From Methylobacterium mesophilicum (GTDB lineage: Bacteria > Pseudomonadota > Alphaproteobacteria > Rhizobiales > Beijerinckiaceae), in contig NZ_BPQU01000001.1 of the NCBI RefSeq assembly GCF_022179445.1, forward strand, positions 124,001 to 188,000: a stretch of DNA of 64,000 bases, given 5' to 3'. The position numbers were made by a program, and so were the translations under genes. Positions within the stretch are counted from its first letter, which is position 1, and each line of letters begins with the position of its first letter. Under the pieces are notes generated by a model. That model worked only from the letters and a program-made list of their open reading frames with translations. It did not search any database and was not told the origin of the DNA. Below are positions 26,975-35,183 of the stretch, piece by piece.

Positions 26975-28270
26975 TCATCGCAATCCAAATTTCCTACGGA
27001 CCAGCACCAGGCACGTGAGGCTGATTCCGGCTGCGAACATCAGGAAGAAACTGGGCGCGAGCGGCGTGTGCGTGATTGCGATCAGGCTCTCGATCCAGAA
27101 CGGTGCGAAGCCGCCGAAGAGCGTCACGCCGACGTTGTAGCTGATGTTCATGCCCGTGCTTCGGGTGCGGGTCGGGAAGATCTCGGCCATGAGCGCCGGC
27201 AGGGCCGCGCTGTAGCTCGCCTTCAGGCCGCCGATCAGGGCGAGCACCGGCACGATGACGAGCAGGACCGGGTAGCTGATCAGAAGCGCGAAGGCCGGAA
27301 TCATCAGCACGAACACCGCGATCACCACGATCCGCATGATCGGCGTCCGGCCGACCCGATCGGACCAGTGCCCCACCAGCGGTGCGACCGTCATCAGCAT
27401 GACGGCGCCGACGAACGATGCCAGGAAACCGATCCAGGACGGCAGACCGAGTTGCTTGGCGGCGTAGGTCGGCGTGTAGTTGATCATGTAGTTCAGCGCC
27501 GTGGAGGTCGCCACGAGCCCCGTCGCCAGCAGCATGTTGAGCCATTGTTGCCCGAACAGATCGCGTACGGGTGAGCGCGCCTCACCCGTCTCGGCCGAGG
27601 CCTCGAATTCGGGCGTCTCCGTGATGTTGCGACGGATGTAGAGGCCCACGGGACCGATCAACAGCCCGAACGCGAACGGCAAGCGCCAGCCCCACGCGGC
27701 GATCTGGTCAGCGCTCAGCGTGGCGCTCAGGATGACCCCGGACAAGGCCGCCAGGACGCTCGCCAGGCCCTGGCTGGCGAACTGGAAGCTCGCGAAGAAG
27801 CCTTTGCGCGTCGGCCCGTGCTCGACCATGAAGGCGGTCGATGCGCCGAACTCGCCGCCGACCGAGAAACCCTGGATCAGCCGTGCCACCAGCACGCCGA
27901 CCGAGGCCAGGATGCCGATCGACTCGTAGGACGGCATCACGACCATCATGAGGGTCCCGACCATCATCAGCATGATCGACAGCATCAGTGCGGGCTTGCG
28001 GCCGGCCCTGTCCGCATAGAGGCCGAGCACGATCGCCCCGAGCGGGCGCATTAAGTACGAGATGCCGAAGCTGCCGAGGGCGATCAGTAGCGACGTGGTC
28101 GGATTGTCGGTCGGGAAGAACAGCTTCGAGATCGTGACGGCGAAGTAGAGGTACAGCGTGAGATCGTAGAATTCGAGGGCGTTCCCGATCGAGGACGCGA
28201 TCACCGCCTTATACATTTGCGACGCTTCGCGGACGGGTGTCGCGCTCACGGCCGCGTCCGGTGACGACAT
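26975..28270 (-). CDS. MFS transporter, metabolite:H+ symporter (ProP/KgtP-like) family
   Basis: A 431-residue, twelve-helix transporter of the MHS branch. SSIGNALEFYDLTLYLYF near residue 26, SYLMRPLGAIVLGLYADRAGRKPAL near 72 (the DRxGRK loop) and LIQGFSVGGEFGASTAFMVEH near 140 are MHS hallmarks; a second DRVGR loop lies near 308. MHS proteins import carboxylates, betaines or amino acids with protons. It lies 69 bases after the gamma-glutamyltransferase-like gene and is likely the last gene of the leftward arm starting at the XRE-cupin regulator. Substrate is inferred to be the same amino compound or its product. Confidence 0.85.
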   Translation of the reverse strand: MSSPDAAVSATPVREASQMYKAVIASSIGNALEFYDLTLYLYFAVTISKLFFPTDNPTTSLLIALGSFGISYLMRPLGAIVLGLYADRAGRKPALMLSIMLMMVGTLMMVVMPSYESIGILASVGVLVARLIQGFSVGGEFGASTAFMVEHGPTRKGFFASFQFASQGLASVLAALSGVILSATLSADQIAAWGWRLPFAFGLLIGPVGLYIRRNITETPEFEASAETGEARSPVRDLFGQQWLNMLLATGLVATSTALNYMINYTPTYAAKQLGLPSWIGFLASFVGAVMLMTVAPLVGHWSDRVGRTPIMRIVVIAVFVLMIPAFALLISYPVLLVIVPVLALIGGLKASYSAALPALMAEIFPTRTRSTGMNISYNVGVTLFGGFAPFWIESLIAITHTPLAPSFFLMFAAGISLTCLVLVRRKFGLR

Positions 28271-28339
28271 ATGCTGCTCGATCTCGGTTGGATGAGGCGC
28301 GCGTCGCGACGGGGTTTTCAGACGTCGTCGGGCGAGGAT

Positions 28340-29932
28340 CTAAAATCCGCCGGCATGGCCGTCCTTGCGGGGATCGGAGCCGCCGACGTAGCCACCCTCA
28401 ATTCTGCGCACGAGCTGCGCCCCCCCGAACCCGAAGGCAGAATCCGGCGGCTCGCGGACGAGTTCGTGGCCGCGCGCCTCCAGGTCGCCCAGCGTCGAGG
28501 CCGGGAACGCGGTCTCGACCGCCACCTGCAGGCCGGCGACGTGGCGCCAGCGGGGCGCGTCCACCGCCGTCTGCGGATCCTGCCCCCACACCTGGGTTCG
28601 GACCACCACCTGCACGTGGCCCTGCGCCTGGATCGGCCCGCCCATGAAGCCGAACGCCATCAGCGGTGCGCCGTTCTGCATCACGAAGCCCGGAATGATC
28701 GTGTTGAACGGGCGCTTGCTCGGCCCGACCTGGTTGGGATGGCCCTCGGCCAGGGTGAAGCCGTACCCGCGGTTCTGCAGGCTGATGCCCGTCTCCGGGA
28801 CCACCACGCCGGACCCGAAGCCCGAATAGTTCGACTGAATGTAGGAGACCATCATGCCGTCGGCGTCGCCGGTGGCGAGGCACACGGTCCCGCCCTCGTT
28901 CGGCGCTCCATGCCCGAACACCTGCGCGCGCCGATGGTCTATCAGGGCCGCTCGCGACGCCAGGTAACCCGGGTCCAGCAGATGGTCGTGGGTAACCTTG
29001 GTCATGTGGCGAAGGTCCGCCGCGTAGGCGTAGACATCCGCGAAAGCGAGCTTCATGGCCTCAATCTGGAGATGGAGCGCGTCCGCGCCGTCGACCGGGA
29101 GATCCTCGAGGCCGGTCGCCCGGAGAATACCGAGCGCCATCAGCGCCGCGATGCCCTGACCGTTCGGGGGGATCTCGTGCAGGCTCACGCCGCCGAAATC
29201 CTGCTGAATCGTGCCGCACCAATCCGCGCTGTGGTCGGCCAGGTCGCCCTCGTCGAGCGCCGCCCCGTGCGCGCGGGCGAAATCCGCGATCCGGAGAGCC
29301 AACGCCCCCCGGTAGAAGCTGTCGCCACGCGTCTCGGCGATCGACCGGAGCGTGCGCGCATGGCCGGGCGACCGGAACAGCTCGCCGGCGGCTGGCGTGC
29401 GCCCGTCCGGCATGAAGGTGGCCGCAAAGCCGGGCTGGTTCTTCAGTTCCGCCGCGCCGCGCCTCCAGAGTTCGGCGATGACGGGCGAGACCAGGAAGCC
29501 GGCCTCGGCGTAACCGATGGCCGGCTCGAAAAGGCGCTCGAACGGCAGCTGCCCGAACCGCCGCGACAGCTCAACCCAAGCCGAGACCGCACCCGGGACC
29601 GTCACGGTGTCCCAGCCGCGATGCGGGAACGCGGCGTGCCCAACGTAGCGTTCAGGCGTCCAACCCGCCGGCGAGCGGCCGGACGCGTTGAGCCCGTGGA
29701 GCTTGCCGTCGTGCCAGAGGATGCAGAAGGCGTCCGACCCGATGCCGTTGCCGGTGGGCTCGACCACTGTCAGCGCGATGGCCGCCGCCAGCGCGGCGTC
29801 GAGGGCGTTGCCGCCCTGTTGCAGCATCCTGAGCCCGGCCTGCGTAGCGAGCGGCTGCGACGTGGCGACGAGATTGCGGGCGAAGACGGGCGAGCGCCGG
29901 GAGGCGTAGGGCGCATCGTGTCGGTACTGCAT
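28340..29932 (-). CDS. gamma-glutamyltransferase family protein
   Basis: A 530-residue N-terminal-nucleophile enzyme. The large-subunit start has ATSQPLATQAGLRMLQQGGNALDAALA near residue 24 and VEPTGNGIGSDAFC near 55. The self-cleavage site is at EGGTVCLA near residue 345, with the nucleophile Thr conserved, followed by NYSGFGSGVVVPETGISLQNRG. There is no signal peptide, so it is probably cytoplasmic. Family members hydrolyse or transfer gamma-glutamyl groups; close relatives also include cephalosporin acylase-like enzymes. The start at 29932 is preferred to one 45 bases upstream because it gives the family N-terminus. It belongs to the leftward arm of the divergent regulon. Confidence 0.83.
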   Translation of the reverse strand: MQYRHDAPYASRRSPVFARNLVATSQPLATQAGLRMLQQGGNALDAALAAAIALTVVEPTGNGIGSDAFCILWHDGKLHGLNASGRSPAGWTPERYVGHAAFPHRGWDTVTVPGAVSAWVELSRRFGQLPFERLFEPAIGYAEAGFLVSPVIAELWRRGAAELKNQPGFAATFMPDGRTPAAGELFRSPGHARTLRSIAETRGDSFYRGALALRIADFARAHGAALDEGDLADHSADWCGTIQQDFGGVSLHEIPPNGQGIAALMALGILRATGLEDLPVDGADALHLQIEAMKLAFADVYAYAADLRHMTKVTHDHLLDPGYLASRAALIDHRRAQVFGHGAPNEGGTVCLATGDADGMMVSYIQSNYSGFGSGVVVPETGISLQNRGYGFTLAEGHPNQVGPSKRPFNTIIPGFVMQNGAPLMAFGFMGGPIQAQGHVQVVVRTQVWGQDPQTAVDAPRWRHVAGLQVAVETAFPASTLGDLEARGHELVREPPDSAFGFGGAQLVRRIEGGYVGGSDPRKDGHAGGF

Positions 29933-30052
29933 ATCGGCCTCGTGGACGTCCCCGGCTAGCAGAACCGATCTCCGCAAGCCTCATGCCCTTCAAGAGGGCC
30001 ACATCGAGCCGCGGATCCCGATAAACCGATGATCGGGGGCGATCTTTCCCGC

Positions 30053-30811
30053 TCAGAGCTTGATCCCTTCGAGGTAGCCGCGATTCCACGTCGGGCTGAT
30101 CAGGATCTCGTTGACGCAGACGGTCGCCGGGAGGCGCGCCACGAACAGGATCGTCTCGGCGAGATCGTCCGATTGCAGCATGCGCGCCTTGTCGTCCGCC
30201 GTGACCGGAACGGGACGCTTGTCCAGGATGGGTGTCGCGACCTCACCGGGGCAGATGCAGCAGGAGCGGATGCCGTGTCCGCATTCCTCCTGGTTCAGGC
30301 TCTCGGAGAGCGCGACCAGCCCGTGCTTGGCCGCCGAGTAGGCCGGCCCCGTCAGCTTGGACACGTAACGGCCGGCCCACGACGAGACCTGAATGATCAG
30401 GCCGCCCCGCTGGGCGCGCATCGTCGGAAGCACGGCCCGGGATGCGTAGAAGGGGCCGTTGAGGTCTACGCCGATCACCGCGTCGATGTCGGCATTCGAG
30501 ATCTCGCTCCAGGACCGGTTCGGCACGTTGAGCCCGGCGGAGTTCACCAGGATGTCGCAGCCTTGGTAGGCCGCGTGGACCGCCGCCCAGGCACGCTCGA
30601 CGTCGGCGGCGCGGCCCATGTCGGCGGGCGCCACCAGGGCCTCGCCGCCCGCGGCGCGGACCAGGTCCGCGGTTTGCTCCAGGGCGTCCGCCCGCCGCCC
30701 GGTGAGGGCCAGCCGCATCCCGGCCTTGGCGAGCGAAATCGCGGCGGCCTGTCCGATGCCGGACCCGGCTCCCGTCACCCAGGCGACCTGTCCTCTGATA
30801 TCACGCAGCAT
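30053..30811 (-). CDS. SDR-family oxidoreductase
   Basis: A 252-residue short-chain dehydrogenase: cofactor motif TGAGSGIG near residue 14, VNSAGLN near 88, Ser in QVSSWAGRY near 143 and catalytic YSAAKHG near 158. An Arg-rich cofactor loop (LTGRRADAL) suggests NADP. The C-terminus lacks the usual TG..xxVDGG and instead has CVNEILISPTWNRG, as in YdfG-like 3-hydroxy acid or serine dehydrogenases. That fits oxidation of a hydroxy-amino or hydroxy acid in this catabolic cluster, which is an inference. The gap to the upstream binding-protein gene is 71 bases. Confidence 0.8.
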   Translation of the reverse strand: MLRDIRGQVAWVTGAGSGIGQAAAISLAKAGMRLALTGRRADALEQTADLVRAAGGEALVAPADMGRAADVERAWAAVHAAYQGCDILVNSAGLNVPNRSWSEISNADIDAVIGVDLNGPFYASRAVLPTMRAQRGGLIIQVSSWAGRYVSKLTGPAYSAAKHGLVALSESLNQEECGHGIRSCCICPGEVATPILDKRPVPVTADDKARMLQSDDLAETILFVARLPATVCVNEILISPTWNRGYLEGIKL

Positions 30812-30882
30812 GGCGAGTGATCTCCCGAACGTCCTTCGTCGAGGGCCGCACCCGTGCCTGCGCCGGACGCCGTCCTCCGGGT

Positions 30883-32097
30883 CTAGTTCTTCGCGACCAG
30901 GGGGCATCCGCCGTCGGCGAGGGGGCGGAACGCCTGCTCGGCCGGGATGGTGTCGAGGAGCTTGTACAGGTCCCACTCGCCCTTGGATTCGGCCGGCGCC
31001 TTCACCTCGAACAGGTACATCGGGTGCAGCTTGCGGCCATCGACCCGGATCGAGCCCTTGCCGAACAGCGGGTCGTCGGTGGGGTTGGCCTTCATCCAGG
31101 CCATGGTCGTCTGCGGATCCTTCGACTTCGTCGCCGCGACGGCCTTCAGGTAGTGCAGGAGGCCGGCATAGACGCCCGCCTGGTTCATCGTCGGCATGGT
31201 GCCGTTGTGGCGCGACGCGAAGCGTTCCGAGAAGGCACGCGTGCCGGGGTTGAGATCCCAGTAGAACGACTCGGTCAGCACCAGTCCGCGGGCCGTCTGC
31301 AGGCCGAGCGAATGCACGTCCACCGCGTAGACGAGCAATGCCGCCAGGGTCTGACCGCTCTCCATCAGACCGAACTCATGGGCCTGCTTGACGGCGTTGA
31401 TCGTGTCGCCGCCGGCATTGGCGAGCCCGACCACCTTCGCCCCCGACGCCTGTGCCTGAAGCAGGAACGACGAGAAGTCCGTGGCTGGGAACGGCACCTT
31501 GGCGGCACCGAGCACGCGGCCCCCGCCCTTCTGGACGACCGCGGAGGCCTCGTTCTGAAGCGAGATCCCGAACGCGTAGTCGGCGGTGAGGAAGTACCAG
31601 GACTCGCCCCCGCGCTTGAGCATCGCGCCGGCTGTGCCGTGCGCGAGGGCATAGGTGTCGTAGGTCCACTGGATCGTATTGGGCGAGCAGGCCTTGCCGG
31701 TCAGGTCCGTGGTCCCGGCGCCGGAATCGATGAAGATCCGGTTCTTCTCGCGCGTGACCTGGCTCACCGCCAGGGCCACCGAGGACGTCGGCACGTCGAA
31801 GATCGCGTCGACCCCGTCGCGATCGTACCATTGCCGCGCGATGGCGGCGCCGACATCCGGCTTGTTCTGGTGGTCGGCGGAGACGAGATCGACCCGCACG
31901 TTGGCGTCGGTCTTGGCGAAATCCTCGATCGCGAGCCGCGCGGCGACCACCGAGCCCTGGCCCCCGGTGTCGGAGTAGACCCCCGACATATCGTTCAGGA
32001 CACCCACCTTCACGGTGATCGGCTCCGCCGCGGCTGCCCCGGCCATCGCGCCGCAGGCGATCGCTGCCGAGAGGACGCAGCTGCGGATCAGCGCCAT
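30883..32097 (-). CDS. ABC transporter substrate-binding protein, branched-chain amino acid (LivJ) type
   Basis: A 404-residue periplasmic-binding protein. The signal peptide runs to AAAAEPITVKVGVLNDMSGVYSD, the standard start of the family-6 binding fold. FDVPTSSVALAVSQVTREKNR near residue 105, YFLTADYAFGISLQNEA near 172 and the closing segment PLFGKGSIRVDGRKLHPMYLFEVKAPAES match the amide/urea/branched-chain branch. It has no permease or ATPase partner in the window. It could feed the nearby polar-amino-acid ABC system only if partners are shared, which is unusual. Probably transcribed after the XRE-cupin regulator (156-base gap). Confidence 0.85.
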   Translation of the reverse strand: MALIRSCVLSAAIACGAMAGAAAAEPITVKVGVLNDMSGVYSDTGGQGSVVAARLAIEDFAKTDANVRVDLVSADHQNKPDVGAAIARQWYDRDGVDAIFDVPTSSVALAVSQVTREKNRIFIDSGAGTTDLTGKACSPNTIQWTYDTYALAHGTAGAMLKRGGESWYFLTADYAFGISLQNEASAVVQKGGGRVLGAAKVPFPATDFSSFLLQAQASGAKVVGLANAGGDTINAVKQAHEFGLMESGQTLAALLVYAVDVHSLGLQTARGLVLTESFYWDLNPGTRAFSERFASRHNGTMPTMNQAGVYAGLLHYLKAVAATKSKDPQTTMAWMKANPTDDPLFGKGSIRVDGRKLHPMYLFEVKAPAESKGEWDLYKLLDTIPAEQAFRPLADGGCPLVAKN

Positions 32098-32253
32098 GGT
32101 GGACCTCCCGTCGGATGCTTCTTTTTGTGCGTGTTACGAGGGCACGGGCTACAACTCAGCGTCAAGACCGGTCGCCTTGGTCTGCGAAACACCTAGCGGA
32201 AGTCTCCCTCCGCCGGGCCGCTGCGCTGACTTGTGCGCGAGCGTTGCAGCCAG

Positions 32254-32907
32254 TCACGGATCCGGCGCTCGATCCGCCCCCAACGCGTTGACCCACAGGA
32301 CGACGGCACGCGTCCGGCCGTCCGGATTGCCGAAACGGTGCGGCCGATGGCTGGCGAAGCGGAAGCTGTCGCCGGCGGCAAGGTCCAGCGTCCGGGCTTC
32401 GACCACGAGGGTCAGGCGCCCCTCGAGCACCAGGCCGGCCTCCTCGCCGTCGTGGCTGAACAGCTCGTCGCCCGTGCTGGCCTTCGGCTCGAGCACCATG
32501 TGGAACAGGCTGAGGCTCGGCGTCCTGCCCGCGGGCGTCAGAAGCTGCTTGGTGATCCCGGCGCGCCAGAGCTTGAGTTCCGCCCGGTCCCGCTCGAACA
32601 CCACGATCGGGTCGGGGTCCTTCTCCGGGGCGGTCGTCTCGAACAGGCCGCCGATCCCGGTCTGGAGCGTGTCGGCGAGCAGGGCCAGGACGCGCAGGGA
32701 CGGCGAGGACAGGCCGCGCTCCACCTGGCTGATGAAGCCGATCGAGAGGCCGGTGCTGGCCGCGACCTTTTCCAGGGACAGCCGCCGCTCCTGGCGCAGG
32801 GCGCGCAGCCGCTGGCCCACGGCCCGGTCCACGGGATCGGCCGCCATCGGTTCGACTTTGGGCCTGCTCACCGCCGCGTCATCCTGGAGAGTCCGTGGCA
32901 TCTTCAT
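32254..32907 (-). CDS. XRE-family regulator with C-terminal cupin domain (PuuR/SutR-like)
   Basis: A 217-residue repressor-type protein. The helix-turn-helix (about 30-85) reads GQRLRALRQERRLSLEKVAASTGLS then GFISQVERGLSSPS. The C-terminal cupin (about 145-210) has ELFSHDGEEAGLVLEGRLTLVVE and SFRFASHRPHRFGNP, the ligand-sensing barrel. Members such as PuuR and SutR respond to polyamines or sulfur compounds. It diverges from an amino acid ABC operon, and two copies of one inverted repeat lie between, one over its own start codon, so autoregulation is likely. The start may be at 32907 or at the next Met two codons downstream. Confidence 0.88.
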   Translation of the reverse strand: MKMPRTLQDDAAVSRPKVEPMAADPVDRAVGQRLRALRQERRLSLEKVAASTGLSIGFISQVERGLSSPSLRVLALLADTLQTGIGGLFETTAPEKDPDPIVVFERDRAELKLWRAGITKQLLTPAGRTPSLSLFHMVLEPKASTGDELFSHDGEEAGLVLEGRLTLVVEARTLDLAAGDSFRFASHRPHRFGNPDGRTRAVVLWVNALGADRAPDP

Positions 32908-32917
32908 GCACGTGAAA
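32900..32917. promoter_or_regulatory. putative operator copy 1 for the XRE-cupin regulator
   Basis: ATCTTCA, six bases, TGAAA: an inverted repeat with TTCA/TGAA arms that covers the start codon of the regulator gene. The same sequence occurs exactly 50 bp to the right. Confidence 0.55.
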
Positions 32918-32949
32918 TCATCTTGCGTCGAGCCGCGAACCGTGCGGTA

Positions 32950-32967
32950 ATCTTCACAGATATGAAA
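32950..32967. promoter_or_regulatory. putative operator copy 2 for the XRE-cupin regulator
   Basis: ATCTTCA, six bases, TGAAA again, with different central bases (CAGATA against TGCACG). It is 54 bp upstream of the binding-protein start at 33021. The 50 bp offset between copies is close to five helical turns, which would place two dimers on one DNA face. Confidence 0.55.
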
Positions 32968-33020
32968 ACAGACGAGCGATAGCGAAGAGTCGCGCTATGC
33001 CAGTGTCGAGGATCCGCGCC

Positions 33021-33788
33021 ATGAGACGCCTGCTTCCGAGCCTGGGCCTGAGCCTCGCCCTCTTGATCGCCGGCCCGGCCAGGGCCGAGCCGCCCCTGCG
33101 GGTCGGGGCCACGCCCACCGGCCTGCCGTTCACCTTCCTCGACACCAAGACCAACTCGATCCAAGGGGTCATGGTCGATCTCGTGAACGCGGTCGGCAAG
33201 GAGGCCGGGTTCGCCGTCGCGGTTGAGCCACTGCAATTTTCGACGCTGATCCCGGCACTCACCGCCTCGAAGATCGACATCATCTCGGCGGCGATGTTCA
33301 TCACACCCCAGCGCAAGGAGGTCGTGGCCTTCTCGGCTCCGGTCTACAGCTACGGCGAGGGGCTGATCGTCCCGAAGGCCGACACGAAGGACTACACGTC
33401 CTTCGCCGACCTGAAAGGTGAGACCGTCGGCGCCCAGGTCGGTACCGCCTTCGTCGATCCGTTGAAGAAATCGGGTCTTTTCGCCGAGGTGAAGATTTAC
33501 GACGCGATCCCGGACATCATTCGCGACGTCAATTCCGGGCGGCTGAAGGCCGGCTTCGCCGACGCCCCGATCCTGGCCTACTACGTCAAGCAGGGCATGT
33601 TTCCCGGCGTCCGCCTGGTCGAGACCCTCAAGCCGACTGTCGTCGCCTCGGTGGGCATCAGCGTGCGCAAGGCCGACACCGCACTGCTCGCCAAGATCGA
33701 CGCCGCGCTCGCCAAGCTGAAGGCCGACGGGACGCTCGAGAAGATCCTGATGAAGTGGGGTCTGCCGCCCTCGGCCGACCGGTCCTGA
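33021..33788 (+). CDS. amino acid ABC transporter substrate-binding protein (polar amino acid type)
   Basis: A 255-residue periplasmic-binding protein of family 3. The signal peptide is MRRLLPSLGLSLALLIAGPARA; the mature protein begins EPPLRVGATPTGLPFTFLDTKTNSIQGVMVDL. IDIISAAMFITPQRKEVVAFSAPVY near residue 92 and a GETVGAQVGTAF segment near 135 are the family hallmarks; GYI..-type substrate residues cannot be assigned to one ligand. The Met at 33021 has GAGGAT nine bases upstream; Met at 32997 is an alternative. It starts the rightward arm of the divergent regulon, with permease and ATPase immediately following. Confidence 0.88.
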   Translation: MRRLLPSLGLSLALLIAGPARAEPPLRVGATPTGLPFTFLDTKTNSIQGVMVDLVNAVGKEAGFAVAVEPLQFSTLIPALTASKIDIISAAMFITPQRKEVVAFSAPVYSYGEGLIVPKADTKDYTSFADLKGETVGAQVGTAFVDPLKKSGLFAEVKIYDAIPDIIRDVNSGRLKAGFADAPILAYYVKQGMFPGVRLVETLKPTVVASVGISVRKADTALLAKIDAALAKLKADGTLEKILMKWGLPPSADRS

Positions 33789-33793
33789 GATTC

Positions 33794-34447
33794 ATGCGCG
33801 AGTTCCTGGCCGACGCGCAGGATTACCTGCCGATCCTGTTCCAGGGCGTGCAGCTAACGGTTCTGATCACCCTGGCCTCCCTGGTGGTCTCGACCGTCCT
33901 GGGCCTGTTCTGGGCGGTGCTGCGGGTCTCCGGGATCGCCGTGCTGGCCGGGTTCAGCGCGGTGATGATCAACATCCTGCGCGGCATCCCGATCATCGTG
34001 CAGCTGTTTTACATCTACTTCGTGCTGCCGGATTTCGGCCTGTCGCTCACGGCGGTGCAGGCGGCGATCATCGGGCTCGGGATCGCCTATTCGGCCTACC
34101 AGGCCGAAAATTTCCGGGCCGGCATCGAGGCGGTGGACCGCGGGCAGGTCGAGGCCGCCCTGTCGATCGGCATGGGCTGGTGGATGACCATGCGTCGGGT
34201 GATCCTGCCCCAGGCGGTCAAGATCGCGCTGCCGCCTTACGGCAACATCATGATCATGATGCTCAAGGATTCGTCGCAGGCCTCGACCATCACGGTCGCG
34301 GAACTGGCCCTCCAGGGCAAGCTCATCGCCTCCTCGACGTTCAAGAACACCAGCGTCTACACGATGGTGGCGCTGATGTACCTGGCGCTGAGCCTTCCGC
34401 TGATCCTGCTGGTGCGCCACCTCGAAGCGAAGGGGCGCCACCGGTGA
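33794..34447 (+). CDS. amino acid ABC transporter permease (HisM/GlnP type)
   Basis: A 217-residue inner-membrane permease with about five helices. LFQGVQLTVLITLASLVVSTVLG at the N-terminus and the EAA loop (EAALSIGMGWWMTMRRVILPQAVKIALPPYGN, about 120-150) are typical of polar amino acid importers. A single permease gene is present, so it may work as a homodimer. It starts five bases after the binding-protein stop, and its own stop overlaps the GTG start of the ATPase. Confidence 0.9.
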   Translation: MREFLADAQDYLPILFQGVQLTVLITLASLVVSTVLGLFWAVLRVSGIAVLAGFSAVMINILRGIPIIVQLFYIYFVLPDFGLSLTAVQAAIIGLGIAYSAYQAENFRAGIEAVDRGQVEAALSIGMGWWMTMRRVILPQAVKIALPPYGNIMIMMLKDSSQASTITVAELALQGKLIASSTFKNTSVYTMVALMYLALSLPLILLVRHLEAKGRHR

Positions 34448-35175
34448 TCGTCCTTCAGGATGTGCACAAGCATTACGGCTCGCTGGAAGTGATCAAGGGC
34501 GTCTCGGCCGAGGTCACGAAGGGCGAGGTTGTCTGCATCATCGGGCCTTCAGGCTCCGGCAAGTCGACGCTGCTGCGCTGCATCAATGGACTCGAAGCCT
34601 ATGACGGCGGCGAGATCCGGGTCGACGGCCAGCGCGTCGACCGGGACAAGCGCAGCATCCAGGCGGTGCGGACCCGTGTGTCCATGGTGTTCCAGCGCTT
34701 CAACCTGTTCGCCAATCGCACCGCGCTGGAGAACGTCGTCGAGGGGCCCATCCACGTGAAGCGGGAGCCCCGCGCCGAGGTCGAGGATCGCGCCAGGGCG
34801 CTGCTCGCCCGGGTCGGCCTGGCCGGCAAGGAGCATGCCCGGCCCGATGCGCTCTCGGGCGGCCAGCAGCAGCGCGTCGCCATCGCGCGGGCCCTGGCCA
34901 TGCGCCCGGAGGCGATCCTGTTCGACGAGCCGACCTCGGCCCTCGATCCCGAGCTTGTCGGCGATGTCCTGCGGGTGATGCGCGGGCTGGCGGACGAGGG
35001 CATGACCATGATCGTCGTGACCCACGAAATCGGGTTCGCCCGGGAGGTCGCCGACCGCGTGCTGTTCCTTGATGGCGGTCGCCTGGTCGAGCAGGGGCCG
35101 GCCGCCGAGATCCTCAATCGCCCACAACACCCGCGCACCCAGGACTTCCTGCAGCGGGTGCTGCATCCGCTCTAG
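34444..35175 (+). CDS. amino acid ABC transporter ATP-binding protein (GlnQ/HisP type)
   Basis: A 243-residue ATPase with Walker A GPSGSGKST near residue 34, Q-loop in MVFQRFNLF near 82, the signature LSGGQQQRVAIARAL near 138, Walker B AILFDEPTSALD near 158 and the H-loop VVTHE near 192. The GTG start overlaps the permease stop by four bases. The DPELV after Walker B is typical of polar amino acid importers. Together with the two upstream genes it makes a complete importer. Confidence 0.93.
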   Translation: MIVLQDVHKHYGSLEVIKGVSAEVTKGEVVCIIGPSGSGKSTLLRCINGLEAYDGGEIRVDGQRVDRDKRSIQAVRTRVSMVFQRFNLFANRTALENVVEGPIHVKREPRAEVEDRARALLARVGLAGKEHARPDALSGGQQQRVAIARALAMRPEAILFDEPTSALDPELVGDVLRVMRGLADEGMTMIVVTHEIGFAREVADRVLFLDGGRLVEQGPAAEILNRPQHPRTQDFLQRVLHPL

Positions 35176-35183
35176 GGATTACC

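Noticed and set aside
26625..27140. 171-codon rightward frame in the gap before the MFS gene
   Set aside because: Its second half is antisense to the MFS gene and the first half shows no ribosome site or family resemblance.
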